48,589 bases of DNA, from NCBI GenBank assembly GCA_947626605.1, contig CANQSV010000010.1, positions 1 to 48,589 of the forward strand. Reading direction: 5' to 3'. Made by a program: the position numbers and the translations under genes. The notes beneath the pieces are model-generated. The model did not search any database and was not told where the DNA came from. It was given only the letters and a program-made list of their open reading frames with translations. This document shows, piece by piece, positions 31,829 through 40,712 of this stretch (position 1 is its first letter; each line of letters starts with the position of its first letter). This stretch comes from an uncultured Clostridia bacterium. Lineage in GTDB: Bacteria > Bacillota > Clostridia > TANB77 > CAG-508.

Positions 31829-32647
31829 GTGAAAGAAAAAATTACAGTTTTAGTAGCAGACGACAACATCGACTTTGCAACAACTTTGACAGAAAACATT
31901 GAAAAACAGGATGATATGGAAGTAATTGGAATGGCGAAAAATGGATTAGAAGCAGTAAAAATTATAGAAAATACTCAACCAGATATTGTATTATTAGATG
32001 TAATTATGCCACACCTAGATGGACTAGGAGTGCTTGAGAAAATAGAAAAGATGAATATAGCAAAAAAGCCATTAGTAGTTATGTTATCAGCAGTAGGACA
32101 AGACAAAGTAACAGGAAGAGCAATACAACTTGGAGCAGAATATTACATAGTAAAGCCATTTGAAATGGACATTTTAATAAAAAGACTTAGAGAAATGAAA
32201 ACACAAAAAATAGTTCAACCAAGAACAAGTTTCATTAATCGTGAAATTAGAGCTCAATATGTAGAAATACCAGAAGAAAATAGAAATAGTCAGGAAAATT
32301 TAGAAGCATTAGTAACCAATATAATACATGAAGTAGGAGTTCCTGCACATATAAAAGGTTATCAATATTTAAGACAAGCGATAATAATGGTAGTAAATGA
32401 CATTGAAGTTATTAATCAAATAACTAAACAATTATATCCTAATATCGCACATCAATATAAAACAACTCCATCAAGAGTAGAAAGAGCAATTCGTCATGCA
32501 ATAGAAGTTGCATGGGGAAGAGGGCAAAATGATACAGTTGAAAATATATTTGGATACACAGTTTCAGCATCAAAAGGAAAGCCAACAAATTCAGAATTTA
32601 TAGCGATGATCGCAGATAAGTTAAGATTAGAATTAAAGAGTGCATAA
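31829..32647 (+). CDS. spo0A: Sporulation master regulator Spo0A
   Basis: 272 aa. Receiver domain 1-120: acidic pocket VADDN, phospho-Asp57 in [12 protein letters not shown], Ser/Thr in VMLSAVG, Lys in YIVKPFE. A linker leads to the C-terminal Spo0A DNA-binding domain (~150-272) with the recognition region [21 protein letters not shown] and [18 protein letters not shown]. Phosphorylated Spo0A binds TGTCGAA boxes to start sporulation. GTG 31829 is preferred because AGGAGG lies 8 nt upstream; ATG 31823 is only 2 nt from it. Its presence shows an endospore-forming Clostridia or Bacilli. It has its own promoter and terminator. Confidence 0.96.
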   Translation: MKEKITVLVADDNIDFATTLTENIEKQDDMEVIGMAKNGLEAVKIIENTQPDIVLLDVIMPHLDGLGVLEKIEKMNIAKKPLVVMLSAVGQDKVTGRAIQLGAEYYIVKPFEMDILIKRLREMKTQKIVQPRTSFINREIRAQYVEIPEENRNSQENLEALVTNIIHEVGVPAHIKGYQYLRQAIIMVVNDIEVINQITKQLYPNIAHQYKTTPSRVERAIRHAIEVAWGRGQNDTVENIFGYTVSASKGKPTNSEFIAMIADKLRLELKSA

Positions 32648-32659
32648 AAGAGTGACTAG

Positions 32660-32699
32660 AGACGGGGCAAAAACAAGTTAGTTTTGCCCTGTCTTTATT
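32660..32699 (+). terminator. Terminator of spo0A
   Basis: 13-bp stem with one mismatch (32660-32672 with 32682-32694) with a T-rich tail. Confidence 0.9.
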
Positions 32700-32798
32700 T
32701 ATGTCTGTTTGTTATATTTTTAAAATTTTATTAATATAATAGATTGAAGGTTAAATTTTCTAAATTATAAAAATTATGGATAAATATTATGCAAACTA

Positions 32799-32827
32799 TT
32801 GAAAAGTTAACATAATTATGATATAAT
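32799..32827 (+). promoter_or_regulatory. Sigma-A promoter of the CAP/FnIII gene
   Basis: TTGAAA (32799-32804), 17-bp spacer, extended TATAAT (32822-32827), then a strong AAGGAGG ribosome binding site before ATG 32858. Confidence 0.8.
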
Positions 32828-32857
32828 GCAACCTGTAGTTAAGGAGGTTTTTTTAAT

Positions 32858-34312
32858 ATGAAGCTTAAAAAGCTGTTTTTACATGTTTTGTTTATTGCAA
32901 TACTTGCTATTGGAATAACAACATCGGTAGCAGCAAAAAGCAAAACAGTGTTAGTTAATATTAAAGTTACTAATGATTATAAAACAGCCTATGAAATATT
33001 AGAGCTTGTGAATAAAGAAAGAACAAAAGCAGGAAAAACTAAATTAACGATGGATAAAGACTTGATGGAAACAGCAATGTTGAGAGCAAGTGAAGCAGTA
33101 ATAAAATTTAGCCATACTAGACCAGATGGAAGTGCGTGGTATACAGCAGAGAAAAAAGATATTGGAAGTATGGGAGAAAATTTAGCAATTGGATTTGGAT
33201 CAACAACAAGAGTTATGGATGCATGGATGAAATCCGAAGGACATAGGGCTAATATATTAAAAGATAAATATAGAACAGTAGGTATTGGTGTAGTTACGTA
33301 TAATGGTTCATATTATTGGGCACAGTTTTTTGGAGAAGAAAATTTAAATAAAGCAACATCTATTCCAAAAAATAAAACTGTAACAAGAAAAATTAAAGCA
33401 TTAAAAGAAAATGTAAAAGATGAATATAATTTTAAAGTTGATGAGTTAAAAAGTGCAGAGACTAAACCTAACAAAGTAACTGGATTAAAATCAAAAAAGC
33501 AAACAACAACATCAATAACATTAAATTGGTCAAAAGCAACAGGAGCAACTGGATATGAAGTGTATGAATATAATACATCAAAGAAAAAATGGGAAAAAGT
33601 AGGAACTACAACAAAAACATCATATGAAATAAAAAAATTAAAAGAAGGAACAAAATATAAATTTAAAGTAAGAGCCTATAAAACAGTAAGTAAGAAAAAG
33701 TATTATGGTTCATATTCATCAGAATTGCAAACAACAACAAAAATATCAAATCCAAGTAAAGTAAAAGGATTAAAAGCAAAAAAACAAACAACAACTTCTG
33801 TAACATTAAACTGGTCAAAAGCATCTGGAGCAACAGGATACGAAATATATCAATATAATACTTCAAAGAAAAAATGGGAAAAAATAGGAACTACAACAAA
33901 AACATCATATACAGTAAATAAATTAAAAGCAGGAACAAAATATAAATTCAAAGTAAAGGCATATAAAACAGTAAATAAGAAAAAGTATTATGGATCATAT
34001 TCATCAGAATTGCAAACAGCAACAAAAACAACAACACCTAAAATAACATCAGTAACAACAGGAAGCAAAAAGGCAAATTTAAAATGGAAGAAAGTATCAG
34101 GTGCAACAGGATATGAAATATATATGGCAACAAGTAAGAATGGAAAATATTCAAAAATAAAAACAATAACAAAAGCAAATACTGGTAAATATTCAAAAAC
34201 AAAATTAAAAAAGAATAAGATATATTACTTCAAGATAAGAACATATAAAACAGTTAATGGAAAGAAAATCTACAGTTCTTATAGTTCTGTAAAATCAATT
34301 AAAATAAAATAA
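32858..34312 (+). CDS. Secreted CAP-domain protein with three fibronectin type III repeats
   Basis: 484 aa. Signal peptide 1-26 (cleavage near SVAA-KS). CAP/SCP domain ~40-165 (ELVNKERTKAGKTKL, KFSHTRPDGSAW, GENLAIGF, WMKSEGHRANIL, YWAQFFG). Then three FnIII modules (~205-295, ~300-390, ~392-484) with the repeated GATGYEVYEYNTSKKKWEK / KLKxGTKYKFKVRAYKT pattern. Modules one and two are very similar at DNA level, suggesting recent internal duplication. No sorting signal or anchor, so secreted or held by charge (strongly Lys-rich). Clostridial CAP proteins (YkwD type) are spore- or wall-associated; function here is unknown. Confidence 0.9.
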   Translation: MKLKKLFLHVLFIAILAIGITTSVAAKSKTVLVNIKVTNDYKTAYEILELVNKERTKAGKTKLTMDKDLMETAMLRASEAVIKFSHTRPDGSAWYTAEKKDIGSMGENLAIGFGSTTRVMDAWMKSEGHRANILKDKYRTVGIGVVTYNGSYYWAQFFGEENLNKATSIPKNKTVTRKIKALKENVKDEYNFKVDELKSAETKPNKVTGLKSKKQTTTSITLNWSKATGATGYEVYEYNTSKKKWEKVGTTTKTSYEIKKLKEGTKYKFKVRAYKTVSKKKYYGSYSSELQTTTKISNPSKVKGLKAKKQTTTSVTLNWSKASGATGYEIYQYNTSKKKWEKIGTTTKTSYTVNKLKAGTKYKFKVKAYKTVNKKKYYGSYSSELQTATKTTTPKITSVTTGSKKANLKWKKVSGATGYEIYMATSKNGKYSKIKTITKANTGKYSKTKLKKNKIYYFKIRTYKTVNGKKIYSSYSSVKSIKIK

Positions 34313-34342
34313 TGGTGGCAAAGCTCTGTCACCATTTTTTAT
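34311..34342 (+). terminator. Terminator of the CAP/FnIII gene
   Basis: 10-bp stem (34311-34320 with 34327-34336, one G-T pair) with T6 tail; it overlaps the stop codon. Confidence 0.9.
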
Positions 34343-34370
34343 ATAGTAGTTTTTTTACTTAAACCAGACA

Positions 34371-34399
34371 TTGACTTTTTGTGTTAAACTAAATATAAT
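34371..34399 (+). promoter_or_regulatory. Sigma-A promoter of recD2
   Basis: TTGACT (34371-34376), 17-bp spacer, TATAAT (34394-34399), 33 bp before the ATG. Confidence 0.8.
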
Positions 34400-34431
34400 T
34401 ACTTAAGTATATAAATAAGCTGAGGTAAAAT

Positions 34432-36652
34432 ATGGAAATACAAGGACATATTGATGAAATAATATATCAAAATGAAGTAAATGGATATATGATAGCCACA
34501 CTAGAAACAAGTGAAGAGCTAATAACAGTTGTTGGATATTTACCTTTTATTAATGTTGGAGATACCATAAAAGCAGTAGGAAAATATGTTATACATCAAG
34601 AGTATGGAAGACAGTTCAAAATTGAAACTTTTGAAAAATTATTACCAGAAACAAAAGAAGCTCTAGAAAAGTATCTATCAAATGGAATGATAAAAGGTGT
34701 GGGACCTGCAACTGCAAAGAAGATTGTTGAAAAGTTTGGAGACGAAACAATACATGTAATAAGGTTTGAACCAGAAAAATTGGCACAAATAAAGGGCATA
34801 AAGGAAGAAAAAGCTATCGAGATATCAGTAGCTTTTGTAGAAAACTGGGAATTATGGCAAATTGTAGGTTTCTTAAATAGATTTGGAATTGAAGCAAGTG
34901 GTGCAAAAAAGATTTATAAAGAGCTTGGTAATAATGCAATAGCAGAAATAGAAAAAGATCCATATATATTAATCGATATATCAAAAAATGCGGATTTTAA
35001 AAAAATAGATAAAATGGCCTTAGATTTAGGTTATAAGCATAATAATGAGAAAAGAATAAAAAGCGGTATAAAATATAGTTTATCCATTATTAGTTATAAT
35101 GGTCATACATGTGTTATAAAGGAAAATTTAGTAGCTTTTGTAAGGGATTTATTAAATGTTAATGAAGAAGAAATAGAAGAGTGTATAATAGATTTAAAAG
35201 CAAAACAAGAAATTATAGTAGAAGAAAGAGAAAATGAAGAATGGATATATTTAGACTATTTTTACAAAGCAGAACTTAATATATCAGAAAAGTTAAAAGC
35301 TTTGAATAGAGCAGATAACATGAAAAGAATATCTAAATTTTCATCAGAATTAAAGAAAATAGAAAAAAAGTCAAATATTGAATTATCAGACAAACAAAAA
35401 GAAGCACTAGAAAAAATCAATGATAATAATGTATGTATAATAACAGGAGGACCAGGAACAGGAAAAACAACAATTATAAAGAGTATAATAGATTTATATG
35501 ATGAAAAGAAGAAAAAAGTAGTTTTATGTGCACCAACAGGAAGAGCAGCAAAGCGAATGAGTGAAACAACCGGTAAAGAAGCAAAAACATTACATAGATT
35601 ACTAGAAATTGGCAAATTTGAAGATGAACAAAAAAATGATATAGAGATGCAAATAACTCCTATAGATGCAGATGTTGTTATTGTAGATGAAATGTCAATG
35701 GTTGATATGTTTTTAATGAATTATTTATTAAAAGGAATATACTTAGGAACTAAATTGATTTTAGTAGGAGATGTAGACCAATTAGCATCAGTAGGACCAG
35801 GAAGTGTTTTAAAAGATATAATAAATTCAGAAAAAATAGAAACGGTAAGATTAGATAAAATATTTAGACAAGCAGCAAAAAGTAAAATAATTGTAAACGC
35901 ACATAAAGTAAATAAAGGAGAAAATTTTATTTTAGATGAAAAAATTAACTCAAAGGAAAATGAAGATGGAGAAAATGATTTCTTTTATATAAAAGAGAAT
36001 GTGCAAGAAAAAATATTGTATCATGTTGTATCGTTAAGTAAAGATAGATTGAAGAAATATGCTAATTATGATTTCTTTAAAAATATTCAAGTAATAACGC
36101 CAACTAAAAAAGGAATTTTAGGAACAAAAGAGTTAAATAAGTATTTGCAAGAAGCTTTAAATCCAAAGTCAGATTTAAAAAATGAGAAAACGAACATGAA
36201 TACAATCTATAGAGAAGGCGATAGAGTAATGCAAATAAAGAACAATTATGACATGTTTTGGGAAAGAAAAGAACCTAATTATGAAACCGGAAGTGGAGTT
36301 TTTAATGGGGAATTAGGCATTATTGAAAAAATAGATAATACTGAAAAAGTAGTCAAAATAAAATTTGATGATGAAAAGGTTGCGTGGTATGAATTTCAAG
36401 AATTAGAACAAATCGAATTAGCTTATGCAATAACAATACACAAAGCACAACGGAAGTGAATTTGATGTTGTGATAATGCCAATAATACAATCTGCACCAG
36501 CTTTGCTTACAAGAAATTTATTATATACAGGAATTACAAGAGCAAAGAAGATGTTAGTAATAGTAGGAAATAATAAAGTTATAGAATATATGATAAATAA
36601 TGTTGATAGTAAAAAAAGAAATACGGGGTTGGAATATAAAATGAGAGCATAG
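34432..36652 (+). CDS. recD2: RecD2-type DNA helicase, split by a +1 shift at CGG (36451)
   Basis: Two frames give 739 residues, the normal RecD2 size. N-terminal OB and helix-hairpin-helix modules (GVGPATAKKIVEKFG near 87, IKGIKEEKA near 121). Walker A GGPGTGKTT near 339, PTGRAAKRM near 366, VDEMSMVD near 419, GDVDQL near 446, and FRQAAKS near 479. Frame one ends TIHKAQ then CGG AAG TGA. Skipping the C at 36451 gives TIHKAQGSEFDVVIMP, the conserved UvrD-type motif, and then LLYTGITRAKKML (motif VI) to 36652. Without the shift the enzyme lacks motif VI and should not couple ATP hydrolysis. RecD2 is a 5'-3' helicase in repair and replication. Confidence 0.92.
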
Positions 36653-36670
36653 AAAGGAATAATAAGCTTT

Positions 36671-37345
36671 ATGAATTTTGTTCTTAATATATTAGAAAAA
36701 ATCTCAAATATTGTATATCCAATTAAATGTATAGAATGTAATAAAGTTTCTGAGAAGTACTTATGCAAAAAATGCAAAGCAAAGCTAGGAATAAAAATAA
36801 AAACAGAAATCAGAAATTACCAAAATAAAAATTTTGCTAGTCATATATTTTTATTTAAATATAGTGATTGGATAAGAGAAAAGCTAATAAAATATAAATT
36901 CCGAGATGAAACATATTTGTATAGATTTTTTACTGAAATTATTTTAGAAGCAAATACTCAAAGTAAATTTTTAGAAAAATATGATTATATTGTGCCTATT
37001 CCAATAAGTAGAGCAAGAAAAAAAGAAAGAGGATACAATCAAAGTGAATTGATAGCAAATGAACTTGCAAGGAAAATAGATAGTATATCAGTAGTAAATA
37101 TTATAAGTAAAAAAATAAACAATAAAGTCCAAAGTACTTTGAAACAAAAGGAAAGAGAAGAAAATGTAAAGAATGTGTATGAAATTAATAGAAAAGAAGC
37201 GGGGAATTTAGAAAATAATACAGATAAAAATTTTTTATTAATTGATGATATATTTACAACAGGGAGTACATCAAATGAATGTGCAAAAGTGTTGAAAAAA
37301 TTTGGCATAAAAAATGTGGATATTTTTACAATAGCAAAAGATTAA
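36671..37345 (+). CDS. ComF-family phosphoribosyltransferase-like protein
   Basis: 224 aa. N-terminal zinc-ribbon-like Cys pairs (CIECNK, CKKCK at ~20-37) and a C-terminal type-I phosphoribosyltransferase fold: PIPISRARKKERGYNQS near 116 and the PRPP loop FLLIDDIFTTGST near 191. ComFC/GntX-type proteins take part in natural transformation. It starts 18 bp after recD2 in the same direction, so it is probably co-transcribed. No comFA is in the window. Confidence 0.88.
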   Translation: MNFVLNILEKISNIVYPIKCIECNKVSEKYLCKKCKAKLGIKIKTEIRNYQNKNFASHIFLFKYSDWIREKLIKYKFRDETYLYRFFTEIILEANTQSKFLEKYDYIVPIPISRARKKERGYNQSELIANELARKIDSISVVNIISKKINNKVQSTLKQKEREENVKNVYEINRKEAGNLENNTDKNFLLIDDIFTTGSTSNECAKVLKKFGIKNVDIFTIAKD

Positions 37346-37354
37346 ATATGAGTG

Positions 37355-37383
37355 TTTACACTAAAAAACTATAATGATATAAT
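37355..37383 (+). promoter_or_regulatory. Sigma-A promoter of purD
   Basis: TTTACA (37355-37360), 17-bp spacer, TATAAT (37378-37383). Confidence 0.75.
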
Positions 37384-37413
37384 GAAAAAAAATATAATAA
37401 AGGTGGTAAATTT

Positions 37414-38712
37414 ATGAAATGTTTATTAATGGGATGTGGAGGAAGAGAAGCAATAATTGCAGATAAATTAGCAGAAGGGTTTGAAGTTTATGCAGTTATA
37501 TCTCATGAAAATCCATCAATTGTAGAAACAGTAGAAAAATCTGGCGGAAAGTATATTGTTGATAAGAAATACAATAAGGAAGAAATAAAAAAATTCATAA
37601 AAGAAAATAATATAGAATATTGTGTAATAAATAGCGACAACTTATTACAAGATGGTATGATAGATTTAGCAAAAGAGTGTGGTTTAAAAACTTTTGGACC
37701 AACATCAAAAGGTGCTAGAATAGAATGGGATAAAGAATATGCTTTAAGCATAGTAGAAAAAGTAGCTCCAGAGGCTTTAGTAAAAAGTTATATAGTATCT
37801 AATAAAGAAGAATTTGAAAATGTTAAAAAAATTTATAAAGATGAAAATTTTGTTGTTAAGCCAAATGGACTAACTGCAGGAAAAGGTGTTAAAGTAGGAG
37901 GAGTTCATTTTAAATCATTACAAGAAGGAATGGAATATGCAGAGGAATGTTTCAATAATGATGGTGTTGTAATAATCCAAGATAAAATTGTTGGACATGA
38001 ATTTAGCATAATGGGATTTACTGATGGCGAAAACATTGTATTTGCACCAACTACATATGATTATCCATATCGTTATGATGATGATAAAGGACCTGGAACA
38101 GGAGGAATGGGTTGTGTAAGTTATAAAAACAGGTTATTGCCATTCCTAACAGAAACAGATCTTGAAAAATGTTATAGTATAATGAATAAAGCTTTAAAGG
38201 AAATAAATAAAGAATCAAAAGAGTTTAATGGCGTTTTGTATGGAGCTTTCTTTAAAACTGAAAAAGATATATTATTTATAGAATTTAATTCAAGATTAGG
38301 AGATCCAGAAGCACTTAATGTTTTATCTGTAATGGAAAGTTCTTTTGCAGAAGTAGCAAAAAATATTGCAGATGGAAAGAAAATCAATAATGACAATTGT
38401 AGATTTAAAAAATTAGATTCATATGTTGTATATGTAGTATCAAAAGGATATGCTGTCGAAAAACAATTTACACCAGTAGAATTTGATTTAAGCAATGATT
38501 TATTAAATGAAGGAAATAGTAAAGTATATTTTTCAAGTTCTAAAAAAGTAGAAGAACAAAGATACATATCAACAGGAAATTCTAGATTAGTAGCTATTTT
38601 GAAAACGGGGGATGAATTAACCGAAATAAAAAAAGATGTAGATCTATTATTGAAAAAATACATAACTGATGAAAACCTAGATTATAGAACAGACATAGGA
38701 GTTAAAATATAG
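37414..38712 (+). CDS. purD: Phosphoribosylamine-glycine ligase (GARS)
   Basis: 432 aa. ATP-grasp enzyme of purine synthesis joining phosphoribosylamine and glycine. N-terminal MGCGGREAIIADKLA (phosphate binding), VVKPNGLTAGKGV near residue 149 (ATP binding), PTTYDYPYRYDDDKGPGTGGMG near 216 (family signature) and FIEFNSRLGDPEALNV near 289 (metal ligands). It stands alone rather than in a pur operon, with its own sigma-A promoter. A shared bidirectional terminator with spoVT follows. Confidence 0.93.
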   Translation: MKCLLMGCGGREAIIADKLAEGFEVYAVISHENPSIVETVEKSGGKYIVDKKYNKEEIKKFIKENNIEYCVINSDNLLQDGMIDLAKECGLKTFGPTSKGARIEWDKEYALSIVEKVAPEALVKSYIVSNKEEFENVKKIYKDENFVVKPNGLTAGKGVKVGGVHFKSLQEGMEYAEECFNNDGVVIIQDKIVGHEFSIMGFTDGENIVFAPTTYDYPYRYDDDKGPGTGGMGCVSYKNRLLPFLTETDLEKCYSIMNKALKEINKESKEFNGVLYGAFFKTEKDILFIEFNSRLGDPEALNVLSVMESSFAEVAKNIADGKKINNDNCRFKKLDSYVVYVVSKGYAVEKQFTPVEFDLSNDLLNEGNSKVYFSSSKKVEEQRYISTGNSRLVAILKTGDELTEIKKDVDLLLKKYITDENLDYRTDIGVKI

Positions 38713-38739
38713 AAAAAAAGGTGTAGAACACCTTTTTTT
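38713..38739. terminator. Bidirectional terminator between purD and spoVT
   Basis: Perfect 12-bp stem (38713-38724 with 38728-38739) with A-run and T-run on either side of a GGTGT/ACACC core. It serves both convergent genes. Confidence 0.9.
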
Positions 38740-39293
38740 TATATTTCCATTTGAGTACCTAAGAAAGTAGCCGCAGATTGAACAACTTTTAATTCTGCTT
38801 CTCCCATTTTAGAGTCTTTTTCTTTAGATAATAAAATAACACTACCTATAACGTCACCATTTGAAACTATTGGATAAATAACTTGTGAATTATATTTTCT
38901 TTCTTTATTATCATTTTTAGTTACAGGTAATGCAACTTCGTTATTTTCTTTACTAGTATAAACTTCCTTGTCTTCTAATAATTGTTCTAATTCTTCAGAT
39001 AAAGTCTGTTCTAGAAATTCTTTCTTTGAGCCACCAGAAACTGCTATAACAGCATCTTTGTCTGTTATACAAGCTATGTGACCTGTAGTTTTTGATAAAG
39101 TTTCTGCATACCCAGTTGCAAATTCAGAAAGTTCTCCAATTGGAGAATATTTTTTTAAAATAACTTCACCTTCTCTATCTGTAAATATTTCTAAAGGATC
39201 GCCTTCTTTTATACGAAGAGTTTTTCTTATTTCTTTTGGTATAACAATTCTTCCTAGGTCATCTATTCTTCTAACTACACCTGTTGCTTTCAT
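38739..39293 (-). CDS. spoVT: Stage V sporulation protein T
   Basis: 184 aa, the usual size. N-terminal AbrB-type swapped-hairpin DNA-binding domain (MKATGVVRRIDDLGRIVIPKE to ~50) and C-terminal GAF-like domain (~60-184). SpoVT is a transcription regulator of late forespore genes with sigma-G. AAGGAGGAAAAAC precedes the start at 39293. It is convergent with purD. Confidence 0.95.
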   Translation of the reverse strand: MKATGVVRRIDDLGRIVIPKEIRKTLRIKEGDPLEIFTDREGEVILKKYSPIGELSEFATGYAETLSKTTGHIACITDKDAVIAVSGGSKKEFLEQTLSEELEQLLEDKEVYTSKENNEVALPVTKNDNKERKYNSQVIYPIVSNGDVIGSVILLSKEKDSKMGEAELKVVQSAATFLGTQMEI

Positions 39294-39381
39294 GTTTTTC
39301 CTCCTTGTTTTTTAGATTATATTGTTATTATTACAAATTAGGAAAAATTTATACAAAAATATTCATATTTATTTTTATCTT

Positions 39382-39437
39382 AACAAAATTATTGGTAGAG
39401 CCACCTAAAAATTCTACCATAGCAACAGTACATTCAT
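39382..39437 (-). pseudogene. dacF-derived relic upstream of spoVT
   Basis: About 56 bp closely match dacF at 41448-41503, with only a handful of substitutions. The reverse strand still reads ECTVAMVEFLGGSTNNFV, against DCTVAMAEFLGGSTTNFV in DacF. No longer coding continuity is seen on either side. The rest of the 39294-39718 gap is A/T-rich. A plus-strand transcript here would be antisense to dacF mRNA. Confidence 0.7.
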
Positions 39438-39718
39438 GGTATGTACAATTTAGACACAAAAAAAGTATAAAAAATAATTTATTGATTAAAAATAAATATA
39501 TATTATATGACAAATTTAATTATAATATACAGAATTTTTTAATTTTTTATATGTCAATAATTACTAAAAAAAATGTATAATAAAAAACATTAAATGAGTT
39601 GACAATATATATATAATGTCCTCATAAAATAAATGATTTAAAATATTAAGGGATGTTAAAAAATATATTGATTAAATATTTTATTAAATAAAATAAGAAA
39701 GGAAGGAAACAAAAGAAA

Positions 39719-40564
39719 ATGAAATTAAAGACAAAAGTTTTATTAATTATATTTGCAATTATAACATCATTGATAATTCCAAGTATAGTAAATGCTGTAG
39801 AAGTTCAGAAGCCAACTTTAGATAAGAATTCTTCAATTAGGGAAGGAGACTTTGTAACAGTTACTGTAGTTTATCCAAATAAAACTGGTATATATTTTAA
39901 TATAAAATTTGATACAGCAGCATTTGAAATTAATAGTGTAAAAGCATATAATGCTGAAAATACTGAAGTAAGAATAGCTGGAAATTCAAGGTTTCAACAA
40001 GTTCAAGGAAAAGAAAATGAAGGAGTTCCAACGTATGAATCTAATGCAACATATGGAACTTATAAAATTTCAGCCCCAATAGCAAGTGATAGTACTGATA
40101 TTAATAAAGTAGAAGTAAAATTAGAAGCAAAAAGAGATATTACAAAGGATAGCAATATTATTATAAGTAACATAACTTCAAATATTTTACTTTTCAATAA
40201 TAATCAAGGAAGTAAGGCTTATCGTCTTCCAATACAAGCTCTTGTTGTTGAACCAGAACCAACAGACCCAGAACCAACGAATCCAGAACCAACGGATCCA
40301 GAACCAACAGACCCAGAACCAACGGACCCAGAACCAACGGACCCAGAACCAACGGATCCAGAACCAACAGATCCAGAACCAACAGATCCAGAACCAACAG
40401 ATCCAGAACCAACAGACCCAGAGCCAGCAGATCCTGAACCAACAGATAAACCAGCTAAAGATGAAACACCAAAAACTGGTTTAGTAAATATATCATTAAT
40501 TGGCACAGTAGCAATTATTATTTCGCTTGCAGGAATAGCCGCTATAATTAAATATAGAAAATAA
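39719..40564 (+). CDS. Cohesin-like surface protein with EPTDP repeats and sorting-type C-terminus
   Basis: 281 aa. Signal peptide 1-26 (ending VNA). A cohesin-like beta-sandwich over ~30-175 (KNSSIREGDFVTVTV, IYFNIKFDTAAFEINSV). A Pro/Glu/Thr/Asp repeat of about twelve EPTDP units over ~178-242. The C-terminus has ETPKTG, a 20-residue hydrophobic helix and KYRK, i.e. a sortase-type wall signal with TPKTG in place of LPKTG. In cellulosome systems cohesins bind dockerins; isolated ones occur widely in Clostridia as adhesion modules. It lies between spoVT and the convergent dacF. Confidence 0.82.
   Translation: MKLKTKVLLIIFAIITSLIIPSIVNAVEVQKPTLDKNSSIREGDFVTVTVVYPNKTGIYFNIKFDTAAFEINSVKAYNAENTEVRIAGNSRFQQVQGKENEGVPTYESNATYGTYKISAPIASDSTDINKVEVKLEAKRDITKDSNIIISNITSNILLFNNNQGSKAYRLPIQALVVEPEPTDPEPTNPEPTDPEPTDPEPTDPEPTDPEPTDPEPTDPEPTDPEPTDPEPTDPEPADPEPTDKPAKDETPKTGLVNISLIGTVAIIISLAGIAAIIKYRK
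40252..40446 (+). repeat. 15-bp tandem coding repeat (EPTDP)
   Basis: About thirteen near-identical 15-bp units, with ACA/ACG and GAC/GAT synonymous changes and one TN and one AD variant. The repeat is open in several frames, which creates false ORFs on both strands. Confidence 0.9.
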
Positions 40565-40712
40565 TATTATATTGTGTATTTAATAGAACGGGATTTGTAA
40601 TTCTGTTCTATTATAATATGCGAACAAATATTGAAATAATTATTAAAATCTAGAGAAGCACGTTTATATATTAGAAAATATGAAAAGAGAGAAGATTATT
40701 AAAATCTTCTCT

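Noticed and set aside
40194..40506. Several ORFs on both strands around the EPTDP repeat
   Set aside because: They are by-products of the 15-bp repeat being open in multiple frames; the plus-strand cohesin-like protein has the signal peptide, domain and sorting signal.
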